DNA of 63,422 nucleotides. It comes from G963674665 sp964609625. Lineage in GTDB: Bacteria > Desulfobacterota > Desulfovibrionia > Desulfovibrionales > Desulfovibrionaceae. Positions 1 through 8,449 of this stretch are shown piece after piece. The stretch lies in the NCBI GenBank assembly GCA_964609625.1, contig CAZSRS010000021.1, positions 1-63,422 on the forward strand, in the 5' to 3' direction. The notes under the pieces are model-generated. The model saw only the letters and a program-made list of their open reading frames with translations, did no database searches and had not been told where the DNA came from. Position 1 is the first letter of the stretch, and each line of letters starts with the position of its first letter. The translations under genes and the position numbers were made by a program.

Positions 1-947
1 TTCATGCCCACCTGCTCGGGGTCGGCCGTGGTGTTCGGTATGAACACCTTGGGGCAGTCGGCCTCGCTGATGGCCTGCCCCACGCCTTCCGGCAGCAGGT
101 TGGCCACGATACTGGAATAAAAGCTCCCCATGGGATAACAGATCAATTCGGCGCTCTTGATGAGTTCCTCCACCTTGTTGCGGATCCTGATCCGTACGGG
201 TCTGGGCGACTCCCGCGAAGCCGAGAGATAGACGTTCTTGATCGGTTTCTTCAAGGGGGGGGCTTCCTTGCCCGTGATCAGGTGCTGCCCCACGAGCACC
301 GTGCCGTCCATCAACTCGCTGACCAAGTGCAGGTCCACGCTGATGACCGGCCGGACCACGCCCTTGGCTTCCACGAGCTTGGTAAAGAGATAGACCACGG
401 GGTCGATGTGCCGCTTGTAGTTGAAAAAACCGCCGGCGAGGATCAGGTTGCCGATGCTGGCGCCGCGTAGCTCGAAATTGTCCGGCATGCGCTCCACGAA
501 AAACGCCAGATGGCTGCGGATGAGCTTGCGCATGGGGTCCGGAATGTCGCTCACCAGGTCGTCCCTGCCGCGCAACATGTTCGTCAGCCGTTCACGCAGG
601 TCGGCCGGCTCCGCGTCCTTGGGAAAACGGTAGCCGAAGAGCTCGAGGATCTCGGGATTTCCAGTAAGGGAACGGTCGGCCAAGGCCATGAGCCTGTTGC
701 GCAGATCGCCCACGGCCAGCATGTGGAAGTGCTTGCGCAGGTGGGCCGAACTGCCCCCGGAGTCAAAGGGCGTGATCAGATGGATGGAGTTGTGGGTATA
801 GCGCAGGAGCTTCCTGCTCAGTTCACGCAGTGCCGTGCCTCCCGAAAAAAAGAGGATACGGGGGCCGAGTTCGGGCGCCTTGGAATACCGCGCCAGCCTG
901 ATGGGGTCGGGCAGTTGTACCGCCCTGGTGATGGTGATCTTCGACAT
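1..947 (-). CDS. GAK system CofD/YvcK-like protein (3' end outside window)
   Basis: The ATG at 947 opens a frame that stays open to the window edge, so at least 315 residues are seen and the C-terminus is missing. It resembles the CofD/YvcK fold: a phosphate-binding glycine turn (FFSGGTAL, about residues 34-41) and a DSGGSS motif about 25 residues later, like the GGGTG and DDGGSS motifs of YvcK and CofD. CofD transfers a lactyl-phosphate group and YvcK binds UDP-sugars; no substrate can be assigned here. It lies 49 bp after the HprK-related kinase gene and is the last visible gene of the phoB-led operon. The family call (GAK system CofD-like) comes from motif plus neighbourhood. Confidence 0.82.
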   Translation of the reverse strand, partial: MSKITITRAVQLPDPIRLARYSKAPELGPRILFFSGGTALRELSRKLLRYTHNSIHLITPFDSGGSSAHLRKHFHMLAVGDLRNRLMALADRSLTGNPEILELFGYRFPKDAEPADLRERLTNMLRGRDDLVSDIPDPMRKLIRSHLAFFVERMPDNFELRGASIGNLILAGGFFNYKRHIDPVVYLFTKLVEAKGVVRPVISVDLHLVSELMDGTVLVGQHLITGKEAPPLKKPIKNVYLSASRESPRPVRIRIRNKVEELIKSAELICYPMGSFYSSIVANLLPEGVGQAISEADCPKVFIPNTTADPEQVGM

Positions 948-996
948 CCATTGTCCCGCAGCTCCTGGCCGTCATGGCCGGGCCGGAGCGGTTGTT

Positions 997-2118
997 TCAG
1001 AAGAGATTCAGACAGACCGCGGCCGCGGCCTCGTAGTCGGCGGTCCCCGTGATCTCATATACGGGGCGCCCGCGCAAGAGATCGAGATAGGCGCGCGGGG
1101 AAAAGTCTCGACGGTCCGCCTTGGGATTAGGCAGGTAGAACACCCCAACGGACTTGATGAACGCCTGCAGGAGGTCGGCGCGGGACTCCAGATCGACACG
1201 GCCGATACTGACAGGCTGTGTTTGCCCATGTCCAGGCCTGTTCCAGTTCAGTATCACCAGTCCGCTCAAACGCGCGGCCAGGGCGAAACGCCCGGGACCA
1301 AAGCAGGCGTCGATGCAGGCGTCGTACTTGCGCTCCAGACTCCAGAGCGCCTCCGGGGGCAAGGATTCGTAGACACCGCGCTGTTCATCCGGAATCACCC
1401 CGGTCAAATCCTCGTTGTGCAGCACGGTCCCAGGGTTGATGCGCGGCATCTTGGCCAGACCATGCATAATCACGTCACCGTTCTTCTTCCTGAGCATGAG
1501 CCGGTCGTTGCTCACGAACACGCCGCCCCTGCTCATGACGGCCAGCGCCAGGGTGGACTTGCCCATGCCGGCGAAACCCGCCAGGGCCAACCCCGAGAAC
1601 CCGCAACGCGCGGGCATGGCCACCCCGGCGGCGTGGAACAGCAGTGCTCCCCTGTCCAGGGTCCACTGGATGAAACGGTTGTTGATGAAATTGATCACCT
1701 GGTTGTCATTTTCCAGGCAAGGTCCCACGACGAGGTGCATGCCGCCGCCGAACACGAAGAGCATGCCCGTGAGCCGTTTTCGCACGACGCGACCGTCCTC
1801 CAGGTCTTGGAATTCCTCCTTCACGGAATCCTTGCCAGGGTCGCGCTGCCTCGAGCTGAGGCGCAACCCCAGGTCTTGGGGATCCAAAGGGGGGGCCTCC
1901 AGTGCGTAGACAACCGCGTCCGGGACGATCACGGCGTCCTCCGGCAGGGTGAACTCCTTGAAGTATCCGCCAAGTTTGGTCGCCAACGCCTGGGTATTGG
2001 TCACCACCTCGGTGACGTAGCCGCCGAAATCGAGGCCGAGGCGTACCCCGCCCTCCGCGGGAAGCAATTCACGCAGGAAAAGGCCGCCAAGTCTGGCCGT
2101 AGTGATGCTGGACGGCAT
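997..2118 (-). CDS. HprK-related kinase B (GAK system)
   Basis: A 373-residue protein with a P-loop GFAGMGKST at residues 181-189 followed by VSNDRLML (D205), the arrangement of HPr kinase/phosphorylase-type kinases. HPr kinases phosphorylate a serine on a small carrier protein; the partner here is unknown, and the XXXCH or amphi-Trp proteins of the same operon are only candidates. The N-terminal 150 residues have no clear motif. The ATG at 2118 lies 3 bp after the ATP-grasp stop, with AGGA about 9 bp upstream, so translation is probably coupled. Length and motif fit the HprK-related kinase B family of GAK loci. Confidence 0.85.
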   Translation of the reverse strand: MPSSITTARLGGLFLRELLPAEGGVRLGLDFGGYVTEVVTNTQALATKLGGYFKEFTLPEDAVIVPDAVVYALEAPPLDPQDLGLRLSSRQRDPGKDSVKEEFQDLEDGRVVRKRLTGMLFVFGGGMHLVVGPCLENDNQVINFINNRFIQWTLDRGALLFHAAGVAMPARCGFSGLALAGFAGMGKSTLALAVMSRGGVFVSNDRLMLRKKNGDVIMHGLAKMPRINPGTVLHNEDLTGVIPDEQRGVYESLPPEALWSLERKYDACIDACFGPGRFALAARLSGLVILNWNRPGHGQTQPVSIGRVDLESRADLLQAFIKSVGVFYLPNPKADRRDFSPRAYLDLLRGRPVYEITGTADYEAAAAVCLNLF

Positions 2119-2121
2119 CGG

Positions 2122-2991
2122 CTAGATCCTTCGCAGAACGTAGTCTACATACAGGGCCGCGGCGTCGATGCCCAGGGCGTCGCGCAGGCCGCGGAAGCCG
2201 CCGAAGGCCGAGACCTCGAAGACCACCGGACCATCCGGAGTCTCGGCCACGTCCACCGAGGTGAAGTCCAGACCGAACAGGCTCTGTGCCTGGTACGCGA
2301 GATCGATGATCTCATGGGGGGGCTCGCAGGCCTCGTAGGCCCCGCCGGTGCGGGTGGTGGTATTCCAGGAATTTCCGCTGCCCACCCTGGCATATGTGCC
2401 CAGATAGTCCCCGCCGAGAAAAGCGATGCCCATGTCGTGGCCGGGGTGTTCGACCATCTGTTGCAGATACATGACGTCGTTCTCACGCTTGAATGCCTGG
2501 ATGGCAGCTGGGGTTTCAGGGCCGTCGGCCACCACTTTCATGCCCCTGGCCTTGGTGGAATACAAGGGCTTGAACACGACCCGCCCCCAGTGCCGTACGT
2601 ACTCCAATGCCATGCTCACGTTCTCGGTGATCACTGTGGGCGGCATGGGGATACCGGCGGAGCGCAGGGTCACGGTGCAACTGGTGCGATCCAGGGTGCG
2701 CATGATATTGAAGGGATTGGAAAAGACCCTGAGTCCTCGCTCATGCAGATAACGCAGCATTTCCAGACGGTCGATCAGATGCGGAGAGTAGGAGGGTCCT
2801 GCTTTTTTGATGATCACGGCGTCCATGTCGGAGAGATCCACCTCGCCGTTGAACAACCGCTCCCGCTCCAGATCGAGGGCCACGGTTTCCAGATCCACGA
2901 GCCAGCCCTGGCCGGTACGTTCCTCCACCCGTTTTGTCAGCAGTTCGGAGGACCAGCCGCCAGGCACGCCGATGACAGCGATTCGTTTCAT
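2122..2991 (-). CDS. GAK system ATP-grasp enzyme
   Basis: A 289-residue ATP-grasp protein beginning MKRIAVIGVPGGWSS. The RimK/glutathione-synthetase-like order is visible: GRVVFKPLYSTKARGM near residues 145-160 (ATP-binding lysine and small loop), then LYQ/GMGIAFLGG and a closing metal-binding strand VVFEVSAFGGFRG near residue 260, where the usual ExN is replaced by EVS. Such enzymes join a carboxylate to an amine or thiol through an acyl-phosphate. An in-frame start 18 codons upstream (3045) exists, but the MKR start at 2991 fits family N-termini. It sits 66 bp after the PhoU/phosphotransferase gene. The substrate is unknown. Confidence 0.82.
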   Translation of the reverse strand: MKRIAVIGVPGGWSSELLTKRVEERTGQGWLVDLETVALDLERERLFNGEVDLSDMDAVIIKKAGPSYSPHLIDRLEMLRYLHERGLRVFSNPFNIMRTLDRTSCTVTLRSAGIPMPPTVITENVSMALEYVRHWGRVVFKPLYSTKARGMKVVADGPETPAAIQAFKRENDVMYLQQMVEHPGHDMGIAFLGGDYLGTYARVGSGNSWNTTTRTGGAYEACEPPHEIIDLAYQAQSLFGLDFTSVDVAETPDGPVVFEVSAFGGFRGLRDALGIDAAALYVDYVLRRI

Positions 2992-3057
2992 GAAGTTCCG
3001 TGTTTGCGTTGGAGGATGGAAAGGCATTCCCGTTTCCCGCGTCATGACGCGACGGGC

Positions 3058-4722
3058 TCAATAGGCCAATACCGATTCTCGCAAGACATATTCCTCCCAA
3101 GGGAGACCCAGATGTGCCGACAATCCTTCCAGAAGGTAGACCCCGCGCAGATACATCTGTTTGGCGAAGCGGGGATTGAGCTCAAAGCGCGCGGAGGTCA
3201 CGAAGCTGCGCGCCAAACCAAGGCCGAGCCTGGCGTCGAAGCTGTGGTCCCCGTTTTCCTGGGCGTACTTCTTGGCGAAACGGTACATCCGCCGCACGCA
3301 CCAGTTCAATCTGGAGCGCAACTGGACATCGAAGATGGGCAGCCTGAAGTTGGAAACGAGAAACACGGAGATGTCTTGCAGCATGTCGGCCTGCCGGGAG
3401 CGATGCAGGTCGATGAAGTGAATCTTCTGCGTCTCATGGTCGTAGACGATGTTGTTGATATTGAAGTCTCCGTGAATGAACACCGAATAGGGGGCGGGAA
3501 GCTGTTCCTCGACCAGGACGCAGGAAGTCAGCAATTCCCGCAAGGTGGACAAGTGCTTGCCGCAAATGCTCTTGGTGGGCGTATCGAGGCCGGGATGCAA
3601 GCGGTAGACATCGTCCAACCTGGCAGAGAGCTGGGATAGGAACTCGGGGTATACCGGCCCGCGGGCCAAGGTGGTGTCCCAGACCGTATGCAGGGTCTGC
3701 TCCACCAGGAACAGGGCGTTCTTGACGATTTCCGGTTCCGCGCCGAGGATGACGTCCTGAAAGGTACAGCCTCCGAGGAACTCGATGAGCAGGGATGCCT
3801 GCCCCTCTTCTTCCTGATGCGCCAGGACCTTTGGCGGCAAGCCGGGCATGAGCGTCTCCCAACGCTCGATGTTCTTCTTTTCCTGCAACAGCTTCTTGCG
3901 GTTGCCTTCCTTGAAGAGCACGCCATGCCGCTGTGACTGCTTGCCGCTGGAACGGTCCGTCGGACCGGCCACCTTGCTGATGCGGCAGCCCGAGCGTGTA
4001 CCCCAGATGGACTGGAATTCCACGTCCGAGATAGGGGCATCAAAGCCGGAGACGGTCAGGATCTCCTTGAGGGCTTCGTACTGCCTGATCTTGAACTTCT
4101 CGCCCACCGCCGCGAAAATAATGGCCTCGCCGATGTTCAGCAGGGAATCCCCCATGCGTTCGAGATAGCGCAGGATGAGATGGCTGGTGATCAGATTCTC
4201 TGTCTCCCGCCCGGAGCGCAGTTCAACCATGATCCTGTCGAACTGCATCTTGTAGAGCAGGTCCAGTGTCTGCTCGGCCCTGCAAATCTTGAAGGCCAGG
4301 GTCATGTCCAGGTGGGTCATGGCCTGGTACACCACCTCCAACGCGGAGAGTATCTCCTTGAAGAACTTCTCGAAATCGTAGCGTTTGATGAAGTCTGGAG
4401 TCTTGAGGTACTCGAGCTGACTGACGATGTTCACGGCGAAGTCGGCGATGCGTTCGAGGTTGCTGGAGACCGTGTTCGTTGCCCGCAGCAGGTCCACCCT
4501 GCGCTTGCTGTGCACCCCCTGGCGGTGGATTAGGGAATAGCATTTATTCTCGATGACACTCTTGAGGTTGTCGATGTAGTCATCGCGGCTGCCGATGGCC
4601 TCGACCAGCTTCTGGTCGGGGTTGTTCAGAACACGTTGCGCATTCTCCACCTGCTTGATGACCCCTAGGATCATGAAACGTAGGTTGTCGGCGATACCTT
4701 CCTGAAAGAGAACCCGCTCCAC
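3058..4722 (-). CDS. PhoU domain fused to aminoglycoside-phosphotransferase-type kinase
   Basis: A 554-residue two-part protein. Residues 1-225 are all-helical with two PhoU-type repeats (SNLERIADFAVNI at 87-99 and RYLERMGDSLLNIGEA at 185-200). Residues 265-540 look like a phosphotransferase of the APH/choline-kinase fold, with a KEGNRKKLL segment near 271, LIEFLGG near 312-318, catalytic-loop HGDFNINN at 417-424 and metal-binding IDLH at 437-440. The start is GTG at 4722, with GGAG 8 bp upstream and only 4 bp after the amphi-Trp stop. The fusion suggests a kinase tied to phosphate sensing. The substrate cannot be read from sequence. Confidence 0.85.
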   Translation of the reverse strand: MERVLFQEGIADNLRFMILGVIKQVENAQRVLNNPDQKLVEAIGSRDDYIDNLKSVIENKCYSLIHRQGVHSKRRVDLLRATNTVSSNLERIADFAVNIVSQLEYLKTPDFIKRYDFEKFFKEILSALEVVYQAMTHLDMTLAFKICRAEQTLDLLYKMQFDRIMVELRSGRETENLITSHLILRYLERMGDSLLNIGEAIIFAAVGEKFKIRQYEALKEILTVSGFDAPISDVEFQSIWGTRSGCRISKVAGPTDRSSGKQSQRHGVLFKEGNRKKLLQEKKNIERWETLMPGLPPKVLAHQEEEGQASLLIEFLGGCTFQDVILGAEPEIVKNALFLVEQTLHTVWDTTLARGPVYPEFLSQLSARLDDVYRLHPGLDTPTKSICGKHLSTLRELLTSCVLVEEQLPAPYSVFIHGDFNINNIVYDHETQKIHFIDLHRSRQADMLQDISVFLVSNFRLPIFDVQLRSRLNWCVRRMYRFAKKYAQENGDHSFDARLGLGLARSFVTSARFELNPRFAKQMYLRGVYLLEGLSAHLGLPWEEYVLRESVLAY

Positions 4723-4726
4723 GTGC

Positions 4727-4999
4727 CTACTCCGCTTCCAGGGTCAGGGGTTCATCTTCCCGAATGGAAAGGTCTTCGTCCTTCCAGGTAAACTTCATGG
4801 TCAGCTTCTGCCTGTCATCCCTTTTCTTGACCTCGAGATTGAACTCGATGAGTCCCTTGGGTTCGAGCACCATTTCCCTGTCACGCACCGCGACCCGCAG
4901 CTTTCCCGTGGCAAAGCCCTGGCGCAATACGTCGAGATAGGTGATTATCGACTCCGTGTCTTGAATCGATTCATACCTGAACGACCCGTCGTTTGACAT
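4727..4999 (-). CDS. Amphi-Trp domain protein (GAK system)
   Basis: A 90-residue protein starting MSNDGSFRYES. The open frame reaches further upstream, but AGGAG stands 5 bp before the ATG at 4999, which fixes this start. The body is alternating charged and hydrophobic beta-strand sequence ending in MKFTWKDEDL, the conserved tryptophan strand that gives the amphi-Trp domain its name. There is no signal peptide, membrane segment or catalytic motif. In GAK loci this domain accompanies the ATP-grasp and HprK-related proteins, and it may be a substrate or scaffold for one of them; that role is inference. Confidence 0.83.
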   Translation of the reverse strand: MSNDGSFRYESIQDTESIITYLDVLRQGFATGKLRVAVRDREMVLEPKGLIEFNLEVKKRDDRQKLTMKFTWKDEDLSIREDEPLTLEAE

Positions 5000-5076
5000 G
5001 TGCTCCTCTCTTGTTCTTGAGCAGCGAAAAGGTTGGGGACGCGTGCGACAAAGCCCTGGAACGTGCTGTTGGCGAT

Positions 5077-6276
5077 CTAGCCGAGCCGTTCCTTGTAGTC
5101 TGCAATTGCTTGCGCCTTGGAATAGCCGGAGATAACCAGATTCTTCCGGATGCCCATGTCTTCCCACGCCGGTTGGAGCCCTATCTCCCTGGAGCCCTTC
5201 TCCGGATCGCGGAGTTGCGGGGCTATGGTCTTCTCTCCCATATGGCAATCGTCGCCCATGAACACGAGAAGCGGTCTGGAGCCACGCTGTCTCGCGGCGT
5301 TCTGCCTGTGCACCACGCTGATGAGAAACTCCGTGTACTCCCTGGACTGTGGATTCCAGATCTCGTACCCGTCCACATCGTAATCGGCCAGCAGAATTGG
5401 CCAGAACTGCTCGGGGTGCGGGATCACCACACCGGCTCCAAGGGAACGCGCCTCCTCGATGACTTCCGACGCCCGGTAGAAATACTTGAGGGAAAAGACG
5501 GACTTGACCTGCTCCTTGACCGCCTTGAGATAGACCTGTGCTCGAGAGATGACCCGCTGGCCATACTCCTCCACCAGCGTGGTGAAAAAATCTCGCACAA
5601 GTTTGTTTTTGACCATGCCCCGGGGGGTTCTCTCCCAGCGCTCCTCCAGCAGCACCTTGATCTTGCGGGCCTGGATGCGACAAAACTCCACCAGTTCGGC
5701 GTCGGCTCCCGTGACGGCCGCGGCCTTGTGCCGCATGTCCTCGGCGGACTCTTCCACAAGCGCGTCCACGTACTGAAAGAGCTGAGAGGAGCGGTACTTG
5801 AACGTGTGCTCCAGCATGGCCTTGAGCACGTCGCCGCGGGATTCGACTATATCCTTGCGGAAATGCAGCAGAAGCTGGACTTTGCGGTTGAAGCCGCTGG
5901 AATAGCAGTCCACCTCCACCCCGGAGTACTCCCCCCAGCTGAGCAGTTCATTGTGCTGGGTGGGGATGATCAGCGACTCTTGCATGTTGGGGTACAGGGC
6001 CTGGAGCCTCCGGGCAATGCACTCCATGGGCACGAATTCCGGGTGCCAATGCACTGCCAGGGTTTCCAGTTGCATGGGATAGGTCTTCAGGGGGACAGAC
6101 ACCCATTCCCGTTGCTCTTCGGAGAGTTCAACAGCGGTTACGGCACATAGGCGCTCCACGTCACGGGGAGAGATGTCCCGCGAAACCTTGCTCAGGTCCA
6201 CGATGGTGCACTGTCCCCCGCCCTCCAGGTATACCAGCTCGGCGCTTTTTCGTGTCATGCGTCCAATGCCTCGCAT
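5077..6276 (-). CDS. PHP-like metal-dependent protein of the GAK locus
   Basis: About 399 residues. PHP-family (metal-dependent phosphoesterase) ligands can be traced: HWHPE at 76-80, VIPHPEQF with H287, DGYEIWN with E305, and MGDDCH with D343 and H345. About 200 residues of mostly helical sequence separate the first and second motifs, more than in a compact PHP domain, so a helical insert is present. A phosphatase or nuclease role is possible but the substrate is unknown. Two starts compete: ATG 6276 (GGAGG only 2 bp away) and ATG 6258 (GAGG about 10 bp away). It lies 29 bp downstream of the XXXCH gene. Confidence 0.7.
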   Translation of the reverse strand: MRGIGRMTRKSAELVYLEGGGQCTIVDLSKVSRDISPRDVERLCAVTAVELSEEQREWVSVPLKTYPMQLETLAVHWHPEFVPMECIARRLQALYPNMQESLIIPTQHNELLSWGEYSGVEVDCYSSGFNRKVQLLLHFRKDIVESRGDVLKAMLEHTFKYRSSQLFQYVDALVEESAEDMRHKAAAVTGADAELVEFCRIQARKIKVLLEERWERTPRGMVKNKLVRDFFTTLVEEYGQRVISRAQVYLKAVKEQVKSVFSLKYFYRASEVIEEARSLGAGVVIPHPEQFWPILLADYDVDGYEIWNPQSREYTEFLISVVHRQNAARQRGSRPLLVFMGDDCHMGEKTIAPQLRDPEKGSREIGLQPAWEDMGIRKNLVISGYSKAQAIADYKERLG

Positions 6277-6305
6277 TGCCTCCGGATCAGGCCGGAGGAA
6301 ACAAC

Positions 6306-6914
6306 CTATTTATACTTTTCGTGGCAAGCCGTCTTGCATTCCTCAAGAGCTTCAAGGCAGCCGCGCACGTGTTCGAAATCCCTGTCCTCCAGGGCCACCA
6401 TGAACTCCTGCACGAGCCTGGTGTAGTCGTCGTAATGCTCCGCACCCTTGTCCGGGTAGGCAACCATCACCTCGCTGTCTCGCGCAAAGGCGTAGGCTAC
6501 ATCCTTGCCGGGAAGCACGCCGTTGTCAACAGCCAGGCGGATTGCCTTGAACCGTTCCTTCATCCGCTTCTTCAACGTCTTGTACTTTGGCCTGGGGCGG
6601 GTGGCAAGGATGGCGAACTCCTCGTCCAGGTCCTGACCCAGAATATCATCGGGCGCATCACTGTCTTCTTCCACTTCCTCGCGACCTTCGCTTGGGGCAG
6701 GACTATCCGGATACCTGATCTTGAGCTTGACCCGAAAGCCTGGATACTCTTCCTTCACGGAAAACCCCAGACTTTGAAAACGCTCCAGGTTCACGCTCGT
6801 GTCCCCGACATGAAGCACTCCCTGTTCGATTGCATCGCCAAGCTTCCTGAAGAAAACACCCACCTCTGCCGTGGCGAGGATGAACTCAACTTTGCGCTTG
6901 CTTGCTTGCGTCAT
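6306..6914 (-). CDS. GAK system XXXCH protein
   Basis: A 202-residue soluble protein with an acidic linker (about 75-95) and a C-terminus ending CKTACHEKYK. The CH pair sits where a c-type heme motif (CxxCH) would end, but the spacing is CxxxCH, so a standard heme attachment is not expected; this is the feature that names the XXXCH family. The protein has no signal peptide, which also argues against a periplasmic cytochrome. GGAGG is 4 bp before the ATG at 6914. It follows phoU by 37 bp. Possible roles as carrier or kinase target within the GAK system are inference. Confidence 0.82.
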   Translation of the reverse strand: MTQASKRKVEFILATAEVGVFFRKLGDAIEQGVLHVGDTSVNLERFQSLGFSVKEEYPGFRVKLKIRYPDSPAPSEGREEVEEDSDAPDDILGQDLDEEFAILATRPRPKYKTLKKRMKERFKAIRLAVDNGVLPGKDVAYAFARDSEVMVAYPDKGAEHYDDYTRLVQEFMVALEDRDFEHVRGCLEALEECKTACHEKYK

Positions 6915-6951
6915 AGGTCCTCCAGTGGCATGCAGCCTTGGTGCCCCTTGT

Positions 6952-7620
6952 TCATATCCTGCCGCAGCGATGCTTGATGTTCACACCCTTGATGATGAAT
7001 ATCAGACTCTCGGCGATGTTCGTGGAAAGGTCGCCGATGCGCTCCAGACTGCGCGAAGTCAGGATGGTATGCACGGAGCGTTCGATGGCCGGTGCCTCCT
7101 TGAGCATATAATCTATGAGCTTCTTGAGCACCGCCAGATCCAATTCGTTGGCCCGGCTGTCCATGTCGCAGACCCGCTCGGCAAGCTCGGGGTCCTCGTC
7201 CTTGAAGGCCTTGACCGCGGAGCGGAACATCTCCAGGGCGACTCCTGCGAGTTCCTCGATGATGTGGTTGAAGGGCAACGCCGGCCTGAGGGAGAGCAGC
7301 AGGGCGCGTTCCGCGATGTTCACGGCCTCGTCGCCCACGCGTTCGATGTTGACGATCATGCGCATGCACCCCACGATGAAACGCAGGTCCTTGGCCACGG
7401 GCTGGGCCAAGGCGAGCAGTCGCAGACTGCGTTCGTCGATCTCGCACTCCAGTTGGTTGATGTTCTGGTCCATGTCGATGACTTCCTGAGCCATATCGGT
7501 ATTGCGCTCCAGAAGGGCCTGTGTGGCCTTCTCCATGGCCTTTTCGGCATATGCGGCCATCTCGAGGACCTGTATGCGCAGGTTCACGAGTTCCTGTTCC
7601 AGATGGGTCTTGCTTTCCAT
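6952..7620 (-). CDS. phoU: PhoU, phosphate-specific transport regulator
   Basis: A 222-residue all-helical protein with the two mirrored PhoU repeats, each carrying the metal-binding ER(V/I)GDxxxNIAE motif (NIERVGDEAVNIAE and SLERIGDLSTNIAE). PhoU links the Pst transporter to PhoR and represses the Pho response when phosphate is plentiful. Start MESKTHLEQ at 7620 is preferred over the longer frame to 7680 because a G-rich ribosome site (GGGGG) lies just upstream and PhoU proteins begin this way. It follows pstB by 61 bp. The operon therefore encodes two PhoU-fold proteins, this one and the fusion at 3058-4722. Confidence 0.95.
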   Translation of the reverse strand: MESKTHLEQELVNLRIQVLEMAAYAEKAMEKATQALLERNTDMAQEVIDMDQNINQLECEIDERSLRLLALAQPVAKDLRFIVGCMRMIVNIERVGDEAVNIAERALLLSLRPALPFNHIIEELAGVALEMFRSAVKAFKDEDPELAERVCDMDSRANELDLAVLKKLIDYMLKEAPAIERSVHTILTSRSLERIGDLSTNIAESLIFIIKGVNIKHRCGRI

Positions 7621-7681
7621 ATCGTCCCCCTGCTCGGGTAATGGGGTAACAGGGCTTTCGGAGCAACAGCGGTGGATCAAT

Positions 7682-8449
7682 CTAGCCGAAACGCCCCGTT
7701 ATGTAATCCTCGGTCTGCTTGTTCCGCGGCCTAGTGAACATGGTTTCGGTATCACCCACCTCGATGAGCCTGCCCATGTAGAAGAAGGCCGTGATGTCCG
7801 AAACACGCGCCGCCTGTTGCATGCTGTGCGTGACAATGATGATGGTGTACATCTGCTTGAGAATGTGGATCAATTCCTCGATCTTCTGGGTCGCGATGGG
7901 GTCCAGGGCCGAGGCGGGTTCGTCCATGAGCAACACCTCGGGTTCCACGGCCAGGGCACGGGCGATGCACAGGCGTTGTTGCTGCCCTCCGGAGAGACCC
8001 AAGGCCGATGAATACAGCCTGTCCTTGACCTCTTCCCAGAGGGCCGCGCTCCTGAGGCTGGTTTCCACCTTTGCCTCGATGAAGGCCCTGTCCGTGACCC
8101 CGTTGACGCGCAGGCCATAGGCCACGTTTTCATAAATGGACTTGGGAAAGGGGTTGGGCTTCTGGAAGACCATGCCCACCCTGCGGCGCAGTTCCACCAC
8201 GTCCACCTTGGACTGGTTGATGTCTTCCCCGTCCAGGCAGACTTCGCCCTCGGCCCTGGAAATGGCGATCAAATCGTTCATCCGGTTGAGGCAGCGCAGA
8301 AACGTGCTCTTGCCGCATCCGGAAGGGCCGATGAGTGCCGTGACCTCGTTCTCGATGAACTCGAGATTGATCTCATGCAGGGCCTTGTAATCCCCGTAGT
8401 AGAAATCGAGATTCGTTGCGTGCATCTTGACCGATCTATGTGTATTCAT
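7682..8449 (-). CDS. pstB: PstB, phosphate ABC transporter ATP-binding protein
   Basis: A 255-residue ABC ATPase with Walker A GPSGCGKST (41-49), FQKPNPFPKSIYENV (the PstB Q-loop hallmark), LSGGQ (152-156) and LLMDEPASALDP (Walker B, D176-E177). It energises high-affinity phosphate uptake with PstS, PstC and PstA, none of which is in the window, so the permease must be encoded elsewhere. The start at 8449 (AGGA 7 bp upstream) lies 14 bp inside the 3' end of phoR, pointing to translational coupling. Confidence 0.95.
   Translation of the reverse strand: MNTHRSVKMHATNLDFYYGDYKALHEINLEFIENEVTALIGPSGCGKSTFLRCLNRMNDLIAISRAEGEVCLDGEDINQSKVDVVELRRRVGMVFQKPNPFPKSIYENVAYGLRVNGVTDRAFIEAKVETSLRSAALWEEVKDRLYSSALGLSGGQQQRLCIARALAVEPEVLLMDEPASALDPIATQKIEELIHILKQMYTIIIVTHSMQQAARVSDITAFFYMGRLIEVGDTETMFTRPRNKQTEDYITGRFG

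Noticed and set aside
835..3639. 934-residue open frame on the plus strand opposite the GAK genes
   Set aside because: It lies antisense to three well-supported genes; its protein is His/Gly/Gln-rich low-quality sequence as expected for a GC-rich shadow frame, and no ribosome site is present.
6306..6914. Possible c-type cytochrome from the CH pair
   Set aside because: Spacing is CxxxCH, not CxxCH, and there is no signal peptide.
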